Shown here in pieces: positions 34,093-42,040 of a stretch of DNA of 64,000 bases. Location: assembly GCA_023417815.1 (NCBI GenBank), contig JAEZEI010000003.1, forward strand, positions 62,001-126,000, in the 5' to 3' direction. Under the pieces are notes generated by a model that made no database searches, was not told the DNA's origin, and saw nothing but the letters and a program-made list of their open reading frames with translations. This stretch comes from Bacteroidota bacterium. GTDB taxonomy: Bacteria > Bacteroidota > Bacteroidia > Chitinophagales > Chitinophagaceae. A program made the translations under genes and the position numbers. How positions within the stretch are numbered: position 1 is the first letter of the stretch; each line of letters opens with the position of its first letter.

Positions 34093-34473
34093 ATGCCCAC
34101 TATTCAACAGTTAGTAAGAAAAGGTCGTGAGATCATAAAGGCCAAGAGTAAATCAAGGGCTCTTGACAGCTGTCCTCAGCGCAGGGGAGTTTGTACCAGG
34201 GTTTATACCACTACACCAAAGAAGCCGAATTCAGCGCTTCGTAAGGTAGCAAAAGTTCGTTTGACCAATAAGGTTGAAGTTATCGCTTATATCCCGGGTG
34301 AAGGTCATAACCTGCAGGAGCACTCTATCGTGTTGATCCGTGGCGGAAGGGTAAAAGATCTTCCGGGTGTTCGTTATCACATCGTACGTGGTAGTCTTGA
34401 TACTGCCGGTGTAAAAGATCGTAAACAAAGCCGCAGTAAATACGGTACCAAGAAAGAAAAAGCAAAAAAATAA
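34093..34473 (+). CDS. rpsL: 30S ribosomal protein S12
   Basis: S12 sits at the decoding centre and controls accuracy. The 126-residue protein is of normal length. It carries CPQRRGVCTRVYTTTPKKPN near residue 27, with the Lys pair at the classic streptomycin site unchanged, and then HSIVLIRGGRVKDLPGVRYH near 77. The tail is lysine-rich. It is followed by rpsG after 36 bases. In most bacteria fusA comes next, but here it lies at 42041. Confidence 0.98.
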   Translation: MPTIQQLVRKGREIIKAKSKSRALDSCPQRRGVCTRVYTTTPKKPNSALRKVAKVRLTNKVEVIAYIPGEGHNLQEHSIVLIRGGRVKDLPGVRYHIVRGSLDTAGVKDRKQSRSKYGTKKEKAKK

Positions 34474-34509
34474 TCTGACCAGGTAATTGGTTGCATATAA
34501 AGAATAACA

Positions 34510-34977
34510 ATGCGTAAGACACAACCCAAAAAGATCCCTTTAGCTCCAGATCCTAAGTTCAACGACAAAATGGTTACCCGTTTTGTGAACAACCTGATGT
34601 GGGAAGGTAAAAAGAGCGGAGCCTTTAATATCTTTTATGATGCCCTTGATAAGGTGGCAAAGCAGACCGGTGAAGATGGCTATGAAGTATGGAAGAAGGC
34701 GCTTTCCAACATCACCCCGGGTGTGGAAGTAAGAAGCCGCCGTATTGGTGGTGCCACTTTCCAGATCCCTTCCGAGGTTCGTGCCGATCGTAAGATCTCC
34801 CTGAGCATCAAATGGATGATCCGCTACAGCCGCGAGCGTAATGGCCGCAGCATGGCAGAAAAGCTTGCCAACGAGATCGTAGCAGCAAGCAAAGGTGAAG
34901 GTGCAGCTTTCAAAAAGAAAGAAGATACCCACCGTATGGCAGAAGCGAACAAAGCTTTCGCTCACTTCAGGATCTAA
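34510..34977 (+). CDS. rpsG: 30S ribosomal protein S7
   Basis: S7 nucleates the head of the 30S subunit and contacts the E-site tRNA. The 155-residue protein is normal: RKTQPKKIPLAPDPKFN at the N-terminus (instead of the E. coli RRR start), VTRFVNNLMWEGKKSGAFNI, then SRRIGGATFQIPSEVRADRK and RSMAEKLANEIVAASKGEG. A terminator follows directly (34997-35025), so rpsL-rpsG forms a closed two-gene unit without fusA. Confidence 0.98.
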   Translation: MRKTQPKKIPLAPDPKFNDKMVTRFVNNLMWEGKKSGAFNIFYDALDKVAKQTGEDGYEVWKKALSNITPGVEVRSRRIGGATFQIPSEVRADRKISLSIKWMIRYSRERNGRSMAEKLANEIVAASKGEGAAFKKKEDTHRMAEANKAFAHFRI

Positions 34978-34996
34978 TGAATTTATTTTTATAGTT

Positions 34997-35025
34997 AATC
35001 CCGCCCTTAAGGCGGGATTTTTATT
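34997..35025 (+). terminator. Rho-independent terminator after rpsG
   Basis: Arms AATCCCGCC (34997-35005) and GGCGGGATT (35011-35019) form a perfect hairpin followed by a T-rich tail. It lies 20 bases after the rpsG stop. Confidence 0.92.
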
Positions 35026-35034
35026 TTATAAGAC

Positions 35035-35083
35035 TGTGACACGAACTTTGTGACATTTTAAATGTCACAGAATTTATGTCACA
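35035..35083. promoter_or_regulatory. four-copy TGTGACA dyad element with 14-base spacing
   Basis: TGTGACA occurs directly at 35035-35041 and 35049-35055, and inverted (TGTCACA) at 35063-35069 and 35077-35083. Every gap is exactly 7 bases and the whole is symmetric around 35059. The inner 21 bases are a perfect palindrome. The order (two direct, two inverted, fixed spacing) looks like an operator for a multimeric repressor or activator, though an RNA hairpin is also possible. The nearest downstream gene begins at 35302. Confidence 0.6.
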
Positions 35084-35301
35084 ACTTCTTCTCCGCATTA
35101 TTCAATGATAAAGTCGGATTTTGGGGTATTGAAAGTTTGATTTCGAGGGGTATCGCAAAGTGTAACCAATGAGATTTGAAAAGTTTCAAAATATTTTATT
35201 GATAACCAGCCTTATTCTGAAGTTGCTTTTAAAACTTCGCTTACAACTGAGGATTAAATGAGCTCATCCATATAAATTCGTGCAACTAACTGTACACACC
35301 G

Positions 35302-36045
35302 ATGATCTCCACAATTCGCCGGGCGATTGGAATTTTTCTGCTCATACTCATTGCCTTTCCCGTCGCAGCTCAAAATAACAGGATCACCCGTTATCTAAAT
35401 GAATTCGGATCACCTACATCCAAGGATTCAGCCGTTTATGTGTCCGATTGCGATAAGATAGATAATATATATGTATGCTCAGGATATTGGATTGGGTCAG
35501 AGGAGCTTTACAACATCGCGTTCTACCCCGATGCAGAATTCAAAAATCCCATTGCACTTTACAGGCAGTACTATAAGAACGGGAACCTGCAGGATTCGAT
35601 TTTTTATAAGGATGATGAGATGTCATTCGCCTATAGTTATCATGAAAACGGACAGTTGCATGGCAGCCTTGTAAAGAAAGGAGATAAATATGTGCAGAAG
35701 GGTTACGATGAAACGGGGAAGGAAATTAAAGGTTTCATTTATGGAAGAGAAGCAGTTATAAAGGGCGGATCTTCTGCATGGTCAACTTTCCTTTCACGCA
35801 ATCTTGATCCAAATACACCTTTGAAGCAAAAAGCTCCCTCCGGAAAATACCAGGTTATCGTACAGTTTATTGTAGAGAAGGATGGCAGTCTTTCAGATAT
35901 CTCTGCTGAAACCAATCATGGATATGGTATGGAAGAGGAAGTCATCAGGACGATTAAATTATCGCCTCGCTGGACACCTGCAATGGAACTCAACCAACCC
36001 GTTAAAGCTTTCCGCAGGCAACCGATCACATTTGTAGTTCCATAA
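35302..36045 (+). CDS. TonB C-terminal-domain protein with MORN-like repeats
   Basis: A 247-residue exported protein. It has a signal peptide (GIFLLILIAFPVAAQ), a middle part with MORN/YwqK-like repeats near residues 85-150 (YYKNGNLQDSIFYKDDEM, YHENGQLHGSLVKKGD), and a C-terminal TonB-type domain near 165-247 (GKYQVIVQFIVEKDGSLSDI, VIRTIKLSPRWTPAMELNQ). Classic TonB has a membrane anchor and Pro-rich spacer, both absent here. The TonB fold may therefore serve as a periplasmic binding domain rather than as an energy transducer. Proteins with this layout are common in Bacteroidota and have unknown function. No exbB or exbD is nearby. Confidence 0.8.
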   Translation: MISTIRRAIGIFLLILIAFPVAAQNNRITRYLNEFGSPTSKDSAVYVSDCDKIDNIYVCSGYWIGSEELYNIAFYPDAEFKNPIALYRQYYKNGNLQDSIFYKDDEMSFAYSYHENGQLHGSLVKKGDKYVQKGYDETGKEIKGFIYGREAVIKGGSSAWSTFLSRNLDPNTPLKQKAPSGKYQVIVQFIVEKDGSLSDISAETNHGYGMEEEVIRTIKLSPRWTPAMELNQPVKAFRRQPITFVVP

Positions 36046-36077
36046 TTTTTTTTCTCTTATAATAAATAAACCCGGTA

Positions 36078-36173
36078 ATGAAACATGTCATTATCCTGGC
36101 AATAGGCCTGGCTTCATTCATAAATGTTGTAGCCCAAAATAAGATCTCACACAGTGTAGGGGTAACCATTTAG
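36078..36173 (+). pseudogene. 31-codon gene remnant (signal peptide only)
   Basis: An ATG at 36078 opens a 31-codon frame whose product is essentially a complete signal peptide plus a few residues (MKHVIILAIGLASFINVVAQ, then NKISHSVGVTI), stopped by TAG at 36171. It looks like the 5' end of an exported-protein gene whose body has been lost, as the frame ends exactly where the minus-strand amine oxidase ends (36170). A genuine small secreted peptide is possible but less likely. It lies 32 bases after the TonB-domain gene, as a second gene of the same operon would. Confidence 0.5.
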
Positions 36174-37354
36174 ATCGGTTCCACGACGTTCTGTGCACTT
36201 ACCAAAGCTGCCTCAACTGTAGCGCCGGTAACTTTGTTTTGGAAGGCTTCTCCAGCGAAATAGATTGTTTCTTCTATAGGTTGAGCGAATAATTCCCTTG
36301 CTTGCGCGAAGCCTGGCTTCCCAAAACTGTAAGCCCCCGATTTCCAGTTAAAAAAGAATTTTTTCGAAAGTTGCTTTTGAAGATACTTTGGCGGAAGATT
36401 AAAGATATTCCCGAGAGAGATCAACGCAGTTTGTAAAAGTGCCTCCTCATTCGTATCTGCTTCTTTGGCGCTGGCTTCATCCATCCAACCGGTGATCATT
36501 TTATTATATCGGGGATGAGTCCACCACGTTGCAAATTTTTCACTGGAAGTATAGAATCCCTGCATCTGCCAGAAGGCCTCCTTAAATTCCAGGTTGCATT
36601 TAATGGTTGGGCCATAGCCGAAGCATTCAAGCGCACCGCGATGATTTTCATCCAGGTTTATCGAAATACCAGGATCGCGACCGATACGGTTGACCGGTAC
36701 CGTGATGATCACCTTCTCCGCTTCATACTTTGAAGAAGTCGTATAAATCGTTACGGATCCGGTCTTCCACTCTATCTTTTCTACCTGGCTGTTATAAAGT
36801 AAACGCGAACGGGCTGCGGCCTTTTTCAACAGGTGTTTAACCAAAGCCTCATAGCCTTCTTCAATAAAGTACTGATCCTCATCAAGAGAGTTCCAGTCGC
36901 TGGCGAGATAATTCACGCTTACTGAAGCAGGATCGGCGAGGCTGAATCCTTTTGATAGCTGAAGCACTTCTTCGCGAACCAGGTCATTCATTTTATTGCG
37001 GAACAGGAAATCATTGAGCGTGATATCATCGCTGTCCTTCATCTTTTGAACAATGTAATCCAACCCTTCTATCATCTCCGAAGGTTCGGGGCCGTTGCCT
37101 TTATTCCTGAAAAAAGCATCCGAATAGGGAAACCAATGCAGACCTGCTTCTTCTGCAAGTTGCATCGTAATCTCCTGGCTTCCGTGAATGAATTCGGCGC
37201 CGCCTTCATGTGCTATACCGTTATCGTAAGATGTTCTGATCCGGCCTCCGGCAAATGGAGCTGCCTCAAGAACAGTAATGTCATGCATCCCGGAAAGAAG
37301 GCCTGCCGCATACAAGCCTGCAGCCCCTGCACCAATAATGATAATTGAAGACAT
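36170..37354 (-). CDS. flavin amine oxidase family protein
   Basis: A 394-residue FAD-dependent oxidoreductase of the monoamine/polyamine oxidase type. The dinucleotide-binding start is IIIGAGAAGLYAAGLLSG at residue 4. GGRIRTSYDNGIAHEGGAEF follows near 37, and the C-terminal flavin motif is IYFAGEAFQNKVTGATVEAA near 370. No signal peptide is visible, so it should be cytoplasmic. The substrate is unknown (amine, amino acid, carotenoid or protoporphyrin-type). Its stop overlaps that of the 31-codon remnant on the other strand. It lies 30 bases downstream of the third PKD gene. Confidence 0.9.
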   Translation of the reverse strand: MSSIIIIGAGAAGLYAAGLLSGMHDITVLEAAPFAGGRIRTSYDNGIAHEGGAEFIHGSQEITMQLAEEAGLHWFPYSDAFFRNKGNGPEPSEMIEGLDYIVQKMKDSDDITLNDFLFRNKMNDLVREEVLQLSKGFSLADPASVSVNYLASDWNSLDEDQYFIEEGYEALVKHLLKKAAARSRLLYNSQVEKIEWKTGSVTIYTTSSKYEAEKVIITVPVNRIGRDPGISINLDENHRGALECFGYGPTIKCNLEFKEAFWQMQGFYTSSEKFATWWTHPRYNKMITGWMDEASAKEADTNEEALLQTALISLGNIFNLPPKYLQKQLSKKFFFNWKSGAYSFGKPGFAQARELFAQPIEETIYFAGEAFQNKVTGATVEAALVSAQNVVEPI

Positions 37355-37384
37355 GTTTATCAGAATGCCAACACCAGGCCATTA

Positions 37385-40228
37385 TTACCGGATAAGTGTT
37401 ACTGTGCCCTTGGTCACGATGGTTTCACCGGAATCGCAAAGTCCTTCCACCACCCATGTGAATACCTGGGTGGGAGCATCTGCATTTCCTTTGATCCTTC
37501 CGTCCCATCCAAGTTCACGGATGTTAGGGTCGAAATTCTGTCGTTCAAAAACCCTGAAGCCATTGCGGTTGTAAATGGCAAAGCTCTTAATTCCCTTATA
37601 TCCCTTCGCAACAGGGTAGAACCAGTCGTTCAAACCATCACCATTTGGTGTGAATGCATTTGGGAGAAGCAGGTTGCTTTTTTCGCAGGTAACGAAGATG
37701 GTGACCTGGTCGCTGGCCGTGCATCCGTTTGCATCTGCGATCTCTATGGTGTAGGTTTCACGGTTTGTTGCATTGCCTGTCGGGGTGGCACAATTACCGC
37801 AGCTCAGTCCTTCAGCCGGCGTCCATAAATAACTGGCTACATTTACAGGGTAGGCCGGGCTTAACTGGAATGGATCACCGAAAAGCATCACCTGGTCCGG
37901 GCCGGCATCAACCACAGGCTGGGGATGAACCTGGATCGTGATCAAAGACGTATCCGCAAAACATCCCACAGAATCCCTGACAATAAGATTGTACTGGATA
38001 TTTTCCATCGGGGTACTGACAGGATCGTGCAGCGCGGCATTATTCAGGAAGGTTGGTGGTTCCCATGTTACTATGCCAGTGGTATTAGAATAGAGTTGAA
38101 CCGGTGTGCCGGGGCAAACCGTGGCCAGGTCTGCCGTTGGGTTTGCATCTATCGGTGCATATACATTTACATAAACAGTATCATTCTTACGGCAACCATT
38201 ATGCGAAATTGCCGAAGCGATGTACATTGAATTCACCAAGGGTGAAACGCTAATGGTATCGCATGCCGGGGTAAGACAGTTTGAAGGGACAGGACTCCAT
38301 ACCAGGCTGTCGGATGTGTATGCACGAAGAATTGCTGTCTCCCCGAGGCATAATGTATCTATTGCCGGGAAGGCAGTAATGGATGGCAATCCGCCGATGA
38401 CCACAGCTTCCTGTATGTGCTGCCTGCAACCATTGATATCTGTTGCTTCCAGGCGAACAATATGTTGTCCCGGAACAGGATATAAGTGCGGAGGAGGATT
38501 TTGTGTTGAGTCCTTTTGGCCATCACCAAAACTCCAGAACCATTCCGTGATGGTTTCCCCTGCAAAGAATGGGTGGCTGTTATTTATGAAATTCACCGCG
38601 GTATCAAGGCAAACATTAGTTGGGAAATCTATGTCCATAACAGGGCCGCGTACTCTTATCGGGTAAGGAAGGTTCAGCGTATCGTTGCAGGTTCCCGGAA
38701 TGCTGTCGGTGATCACAAGGAAATCGTTCCAGGTACCAAAAACCCTTGGAATGATGCTATAGGTACTGCTTCCACCAACTTCAATAATATTACCGGTAAG
38801 GTGGAAGATGTATGAATATCCCACATTAGGAGGGTAGGTGTTAAGGGTGGTGAAAGTTATGGAACTATCCTTACACACATCCTGTTTATCGCTTGTAAGC
38901 GTTGGTGTTGCGGTGTATATATTTCGGGAAAGCACATCAGAGCAACCAGACGAATTATCATTCACCGTAAGTTTTGCTGTGAAGGATCCTGAAGCGGGGA
39001 AGGTATGTGTAGGTTCGAAAACGGAAGTTTCCGGGCTGCCCGGCTGATCGCTGAAGACCCATTCAAAGGAAGAAATGTTACCCACCGACTGGTTATCGAA
39101 AGAATAGATATTCTTATTGTCGCAGGTATTGCTGAAGGTGAATGCAGAAACGACGCCTGTTATAAATACCTGGAAGGTTGCTGGCGTGCCAAGGCATCCG
39201 TTGAAATAAGGTCGAACTGTTATCGTCTTCCAACCGATGGATCGGTAGCGGTAATTGATAAGTGTATCCCTGGTATCGATGGTGGTACCATCTCCAAAGT
39301 CCCATTGGTAACTGTTTGCATTATCAGCCTTTCCATAAAATTCTATGGTCTCACTACCGCAGAATGTGTCGCGCGGGGCGAGTTGATGTGCAATAATGTT
39401 TACAGGTGGTGTTCCGTAAGCAAGTGTATCAAAATAATAGGTGTTGGTGCAACCGTCGGAACTTGTGACCAGTACACTTGCTGTAGTAACCGGGGAGGTG
39501 ATATTATAAGTATGGGTAGTACCTGTTGAAGTTGTATTTGAAGGGGCGCTTCCATCTCCAAATGTCCAGGTAGCAGATTGAAAAGCATCCCCGGGCGGGA
39601 AAGTGGTATTGGTGGTAAATGATACTGTATTTGGAATGCATCCGCGGGATGGATTTGCCGTGGCCGATATCGCTATTCGTTGAACGGTGATCGGGATAGT
39701 TGAAGTTGCAATGCAGCCTTCAGAGGTGACTGCATCAACCGATACCTCATAGTTTCCAAAATCATTGAAATTATGAGAGATGGTATTTCCTGTAGTGGTC
39801 TGAACCGATGAACCATCACCGAAATTCCATTTATAACCGGTTACAGCAATATCTGCATCCGCAGTGAAATTTACTGACCCGGGCTGGCATAATTGGTTCC
39901 TGTTTGCTGTAAGATTTACGATCGGTCTCCGGTTTACAGTCACAACTTTGGTTACTGTTGTAGCCGAATTAGCGTATACAGCAGTTAGGGTTACGCTATA
40001 GGCCCCGGGAAAATCATAAATATGTGTAACACTGGGACCACTTGCAGAGGTGCCGTCGCCGAAATTCCAGATATAATCGGAAGGGCTGCCGGGCACGCCT
40101 TCAGTAAAAGTAATGGCCTGGGGGGCGCAAACAACGCCGTTCGAGGTGGTATAAGAAAAATCCGCCTGCCCGAATACGGAAAGTAAGCCGTTGAAGGTCA
40201 ACAAGATTAATAGGTAGATCCTTTTCAT
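37385..40228 (-). CDS. PKD-repeat protein with T9SS type-B C-terminal domain
   Basis: A 947-residue surface protein with signal peptide MKRIYLLILLTFNGLLSVFG. It has six PKD-like repeats, seen as YIWNFGDGTS, YKWNFGDGSS, ATWTFGDGSA, YQWDFGDGTT, FEWVFSDQPG and WFWSFGDGQK, over about residues 30-620. Three W-x-P modules follow near 650-850 (LVWSPVPSN, VTWEPPTFLN, YLWTPAEGL), each ending in GC. The C-terminal type-B sorting domain (LPNAFTPNGDGLNDWF, FAIYNRNGFRVFE, ending TKGTVTLIR) is for type IX secretion and surface attachment. It is a distant paralogue of the genes at 1-4083 but has more PKD repeats and lacks the cadherin-like start. The likely role is adhesion or matrix; no enzyme is visible. 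Confidence 0.9.
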   Translation of the reverse strand: MKRIYLLILLTFNGLLSVFGQADFSYTTSNGVVCAPQAITFTEGVPGSPSDYIWNFGDGTSASGPSVTHIYDFPGAYSVTLTAVYANSATTVTKVVTVNRRPIVNLTANRNQLCQPGSVNFTADADIAVTGYKWNFGDGSSVQTTTGNTISHNFNDFGNYEVSVDAVTSEGCIATSTIPITVQRIAISATANPSRGCIPNTVSFTTNTTFPPGDAFQSATWTFGDGSAPSNTTSTGTTHTYNITSPVTTASVLVTSSDGCTNTYYFDTLAYGTPPVNIIAHQLAPRDTFCGSETIEFYGKADNANSYQWDFGDGTTIDTRDTLINYRYRSIGWKTITVRPYFNGCLGTPATFQVFITGVVSAFTFSNTCDNKNIYSFDNQSVGNISSFEWVFSDQPGSPETSVFEPTHTFPASGSFTAKLTVNDNSSGCSDVLSRNIYTATPTLTSDKQDVCKDSSITFTTLNTYPPNVGYSYIFHLTGNIIEVGGSSTYSIIPRVFGTWNDFLVITDSIPGTCNDTLNLPYPIRVRGPVMDIDFPTNVCLDTAVNFINNSHPFFAGETITEWFWSFGDGQKDSTQNPPPHLYPVPGQHIVRLEATDINGCRQHIQEAVVIGGLPSITAFPAIDTLCLGETAILRAYTSDSLVWSPVPSNCLTPACDTISVSPLVNSMYIASAISHNGCRKNDTVYVNVYAPIDANPTADLATVCPGTPVQLYSNTTGIVTWEPPTFLNNAALHDPVSTPMENIQYNLIVRDSVGCFADTSLITIQVHPQPVVDAGPDQVMLFGDPFQLSPAYPVNVASYLWTPAEGLSCGNCATPTGNATNRETYTIEIADANGCTASDQVTIFVTCEKSNLLLPNAFTPNGDGLNDWFYPVAKGYKGIKSFAIYNRNGFRVFERQNFDPNIRELGWDGRIKGNADAPTQVFTWVVEGLCDSGETIVTKGTVTLIR

Positions 40229-40276
40229 ATGGTTACTTTCTTGCCAGGTTTAGGAGGTACAGCAGAATTTTAACAA

Positions 40277-40294
40277 TTTTCATGCCCATGAAAA
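40277..40294. promoter_or_regulatory. perfect inverted repeat in the PKD/OmpA divergent spacer
   Basis: TTTTCATG (40277-40284) and CATGAAAA (40287-40294) are perfect inverted 8-base arms with a 2-base centre. The site lies between the divergent starts at 40228 and 40383, where an operator would be expected. No T run follows, so it is not a terminator. Confidence 0.45.
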
Positions 40295-40382
40295 GGTTGT
40301 GGAAATCTCATCAGGGCCACATTTAACGGAAGAATAGTGAAGAAACTGCAGGTCAGCACTATCTTTACCCCAAATCCATTCT

Positions 40383-41258
40383 ATGAACAGGAGGCTGCTT
40401 GCCCTTGCAATTTTGATCTCCATTTCCTTTTGCTCCTTTGGTCAGACCGGGCGGTCCGACACCACTGTAATCCCATTTGAGTTTAAACAATCGGCGTTAT
40501 ACCATCTTTATACCCGCGATGTAATTGACAGCCTGGTTTATATTCTAGTAAAAAATGATTCTGTATCCCTCGAATTGCATGGGTATTCGCACGTAGAAGA
40601 GGGTTCAGATACCATCGCTTATTATTTATCGCTGAACCGGGCGCTTTTTGTACGTGACTATGTGCTTGGAAAGGGGATCGACAGCGGCCGGATCTCGGTA
40701 ATTAAAGGTTGGGGTAAATCGAGGAAGCAATACCTGGGAAGTGAAAAACAGGCACTAGGTAACAGCAGGGCAGAGATGGTGCTTAAATATCCGGCGCCAA
40801 AGAAACTGGAAGGCGACGCTGACCAGGATGGAATCACGGATTCAATGGATGAATGTCCTGAAGTGTTTGGCCTGCCAGATATGAAAGGCTGTCCCGACCC
40901 GCTTTCCATCCGCATTCCATTTGAGCCGGGTCATGCATCGCTTCATGCGCTGGCATATCATACACTCGACAGCATCATAATATTATTAAAGGGTGATCCT
41001 ATGCTAAGAATTGAACTAACCGGTCATGCCCATCCTAAGGAAGGAAGTGCTTCGCTGGCCTCCAGGCTTGCCAATGAGAGGTGGCAGATTGTGCGTGATT
41101 ACCTGTATTCCAAAGGGATACGCTCAGAGAGACTGGAAATTAAGGGCAGTCTTGGCATTTCGCGTCCTGTTAATGCCGCCCGAACTAGGGGTGAGGCATT
41201 GCTCAATGCCAGGGCTGAGGTACGGCTACTTTGGCCTAATAGTCAGGTTGTTGAATAA
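40383..41258 (+). CDS. double OmpA-like-domain protein with TSP3 linker
   Basis: A 291-residue exported protein with signal peptide MNRRLLALAILISISFCSFG. Two OmpA/MotB-like domains occupy about residues 30-145 and 175-287. They are joined by a thrombospondin type-3 calcium-binding-like linker (DADQDGITDSMDECPEVFG) near 150-172. In the first, GYSHVEEGS and LNRALFVRDYVLGKGI are visible, and in the second GHAHPKEGS and LANERWQIVRDYLYSKGI. The Asp normally found in GHTD, which binds diaminopimelate, is His at residues 70 and 217. Peptidoglycan binding by the usual mode is therefore doubtful. A near-consensus -7 box TATCTTTA (40360-40367) lies upstream. The neighbour is the divergent PKD gene. Confidence 0.8.
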   Translation: MNRRLLALAILISISFCSFGQTGRSDTTVIPFEFKQSALYHLYTRDVIDSLVYILVKNDSVSLELHGYSHVEEGSDTIAYYLSLNRALFVRDYVLGKGIDSGRISVIKGWGKSRKQYLGSEKQALGNSRAEMVLKYPAPKKLEGDADQDGITDSMDECPEVFGLPDMKGCPDPLSIRIPFEPGHASLHALAYHTLDSIIILLKGDPMLRIELTGHAHPKEGSASLASRLANERWQIVRDYLYSKGIRSERLEIKGSLGISRPVNAARTRGEALLNARAEVRLLWPNSQVVE

Positions 41259-41362
41259 TAAACAATTTGTACACACGTTTTAGTATTGCAGAGTTTAACA
41301 CTTCGCGACAATTTATTTTGATTAATTTAGAAAAGTAACCCTGATAAATCTGTCCAATACTC

Positions 41363-41638
41363 ATGAAACACGTTGAGTTCTTAGCCCTTTCGCCGGAGGC
41401 ACAGGGCATAATGCTTCGCAAATATGGGATCCGGGTGGCGGTGAAGAAGACCTCGGTGTTCTATTATGTGCTTTACCAGATCGATAATTTTTACGTGGAG
41501 AGTAAATTTTTAAGGGGCTCGGATGAGCCTATATCAACTTATTCCTTTGCGTCTACGCTGGGGCTTGAGCCATATTTGAAGAGAGTTAGCCTGGATGAGT
41601 TGCTGGCAGGGCAGAAGATATTCCTTGAGAAGGATTAG
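41363..41638 (+). CDS. hypothetical protein, 91 aa
   Basis: I do not recognise this gene. The 91-residue product has no signal peptide and no transmembrane helix. Its sequence looks like a folded cytoplasmic protein (MLRKYGIRVAVKKTSVFYYV, FYVESKFLRGSDEPISTYS, YLKRVSLDELLAGQKIFLE). It starts with a clear ATG, stands alone with a 104-base upstream spacer, and is followed by the gene-free region before fusA. It may be lineage-specific. Confidence 0.65.
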   Translation: MKHVEFLALSPEAQGIMLRKYGIRVAVKKTSVFYYVLYQIDNFYVESKFLRGSDEPISTYSFASTLGLEPYLKRVSLDELLAGQKIFLEKD

Positions 41639-42040
41639 TTCTACCCCATTTTATCCCCCAGGGGTCCACCATACCTCCTCCCCAATTTTAAGTTAGCGAT
41701 TTTTCAAACACAAAACAACCCCCATAATCGGGATTTTACATCTCCAAAGCCCAACCCTTATATTTCTTCAAAGCACGCTTAATAAACTTCACCCCGACCC
41801 AGGGATTTCCCTCATATCACATTATCATTTTTCTTTAACTTATTGCTCTCCACCCTTTGAAGTTTTTTCCTATCTTTGCGGCCGCTAAAGGATTCTGCGC
41901 TCATTTCTCTTCCGCCGAACCATTTAGCATACTATGAGAGTCTAACAAGATATACTACCAGTTTCTTCGCAGCCAGCAATGGCGCTTTCCCTTTTCGGGA
42001 TCAATTATTTTCTAAATCAAACACTACTAATAATAATCAA
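41639..42040. other. gene-free stretch and long fusA leader
   Basis: These 402 bases carry no convincing gene. The first half is C-rich on the plus strand. A -7 promoter box (TATCTTTG) lies at 41871-41878, so the fusA message probably starts near 41885 and has a leader of about 155 bases. The leader is open in the fusA frame, but only through a TTG start at the promoter, so I do not treat it as coding. A three-codon ATG frame at 41934-41945 is probably chance. Confidence 0.6.
41871..41878 (+). promoter_or_regulatory. -7 promoter box of fusA
   Basis: TATCTTTG matches the Bacteroidota consensus exactly and is followed by CG as at the 29901 promoter. Possible TTG elements lie at 41843-41845 and 41857-41859, neither at ideal spacing. 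It is 162 bases before the fusA ATG. Confidence 0.6.

Larger units (their letters stand above)
34978..35301. other. gene-free stretch between rpsG and the TonB-domain gene
   Basis: These 324 bases hold the rpsG terminator, the four-copy TGTGACA dyad element at 35035-35083 and a small dyad TTTGAAA-AG-TTTCAAA at 35175-35190. I find no convincing coding frame and no RNA gene. A faint 24-codon open frame around 35100-35170 has no start or recognisable family. Confidence 0.7.

Noticed and set aside
34978..35301. Remnant gene after the dyad element (24-codon open frame near 35100-35170)
   Set aside because: No start codon, no recognisable homology and flanked by stops; treated as non-coding.
41934..41945. 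Three-codon upstream frame (ATG AGA GTC TAA) in the fusA leader
   Set aside because: Too short to separate from chance and no known leader-peptide control for fusA.
41876..42040. In-frame N-terminal extension of EF-G
   Set aside because: It starts with TTG inside the promoter box and EF-G normally begins at the MADLRYQRNFG equivalent.
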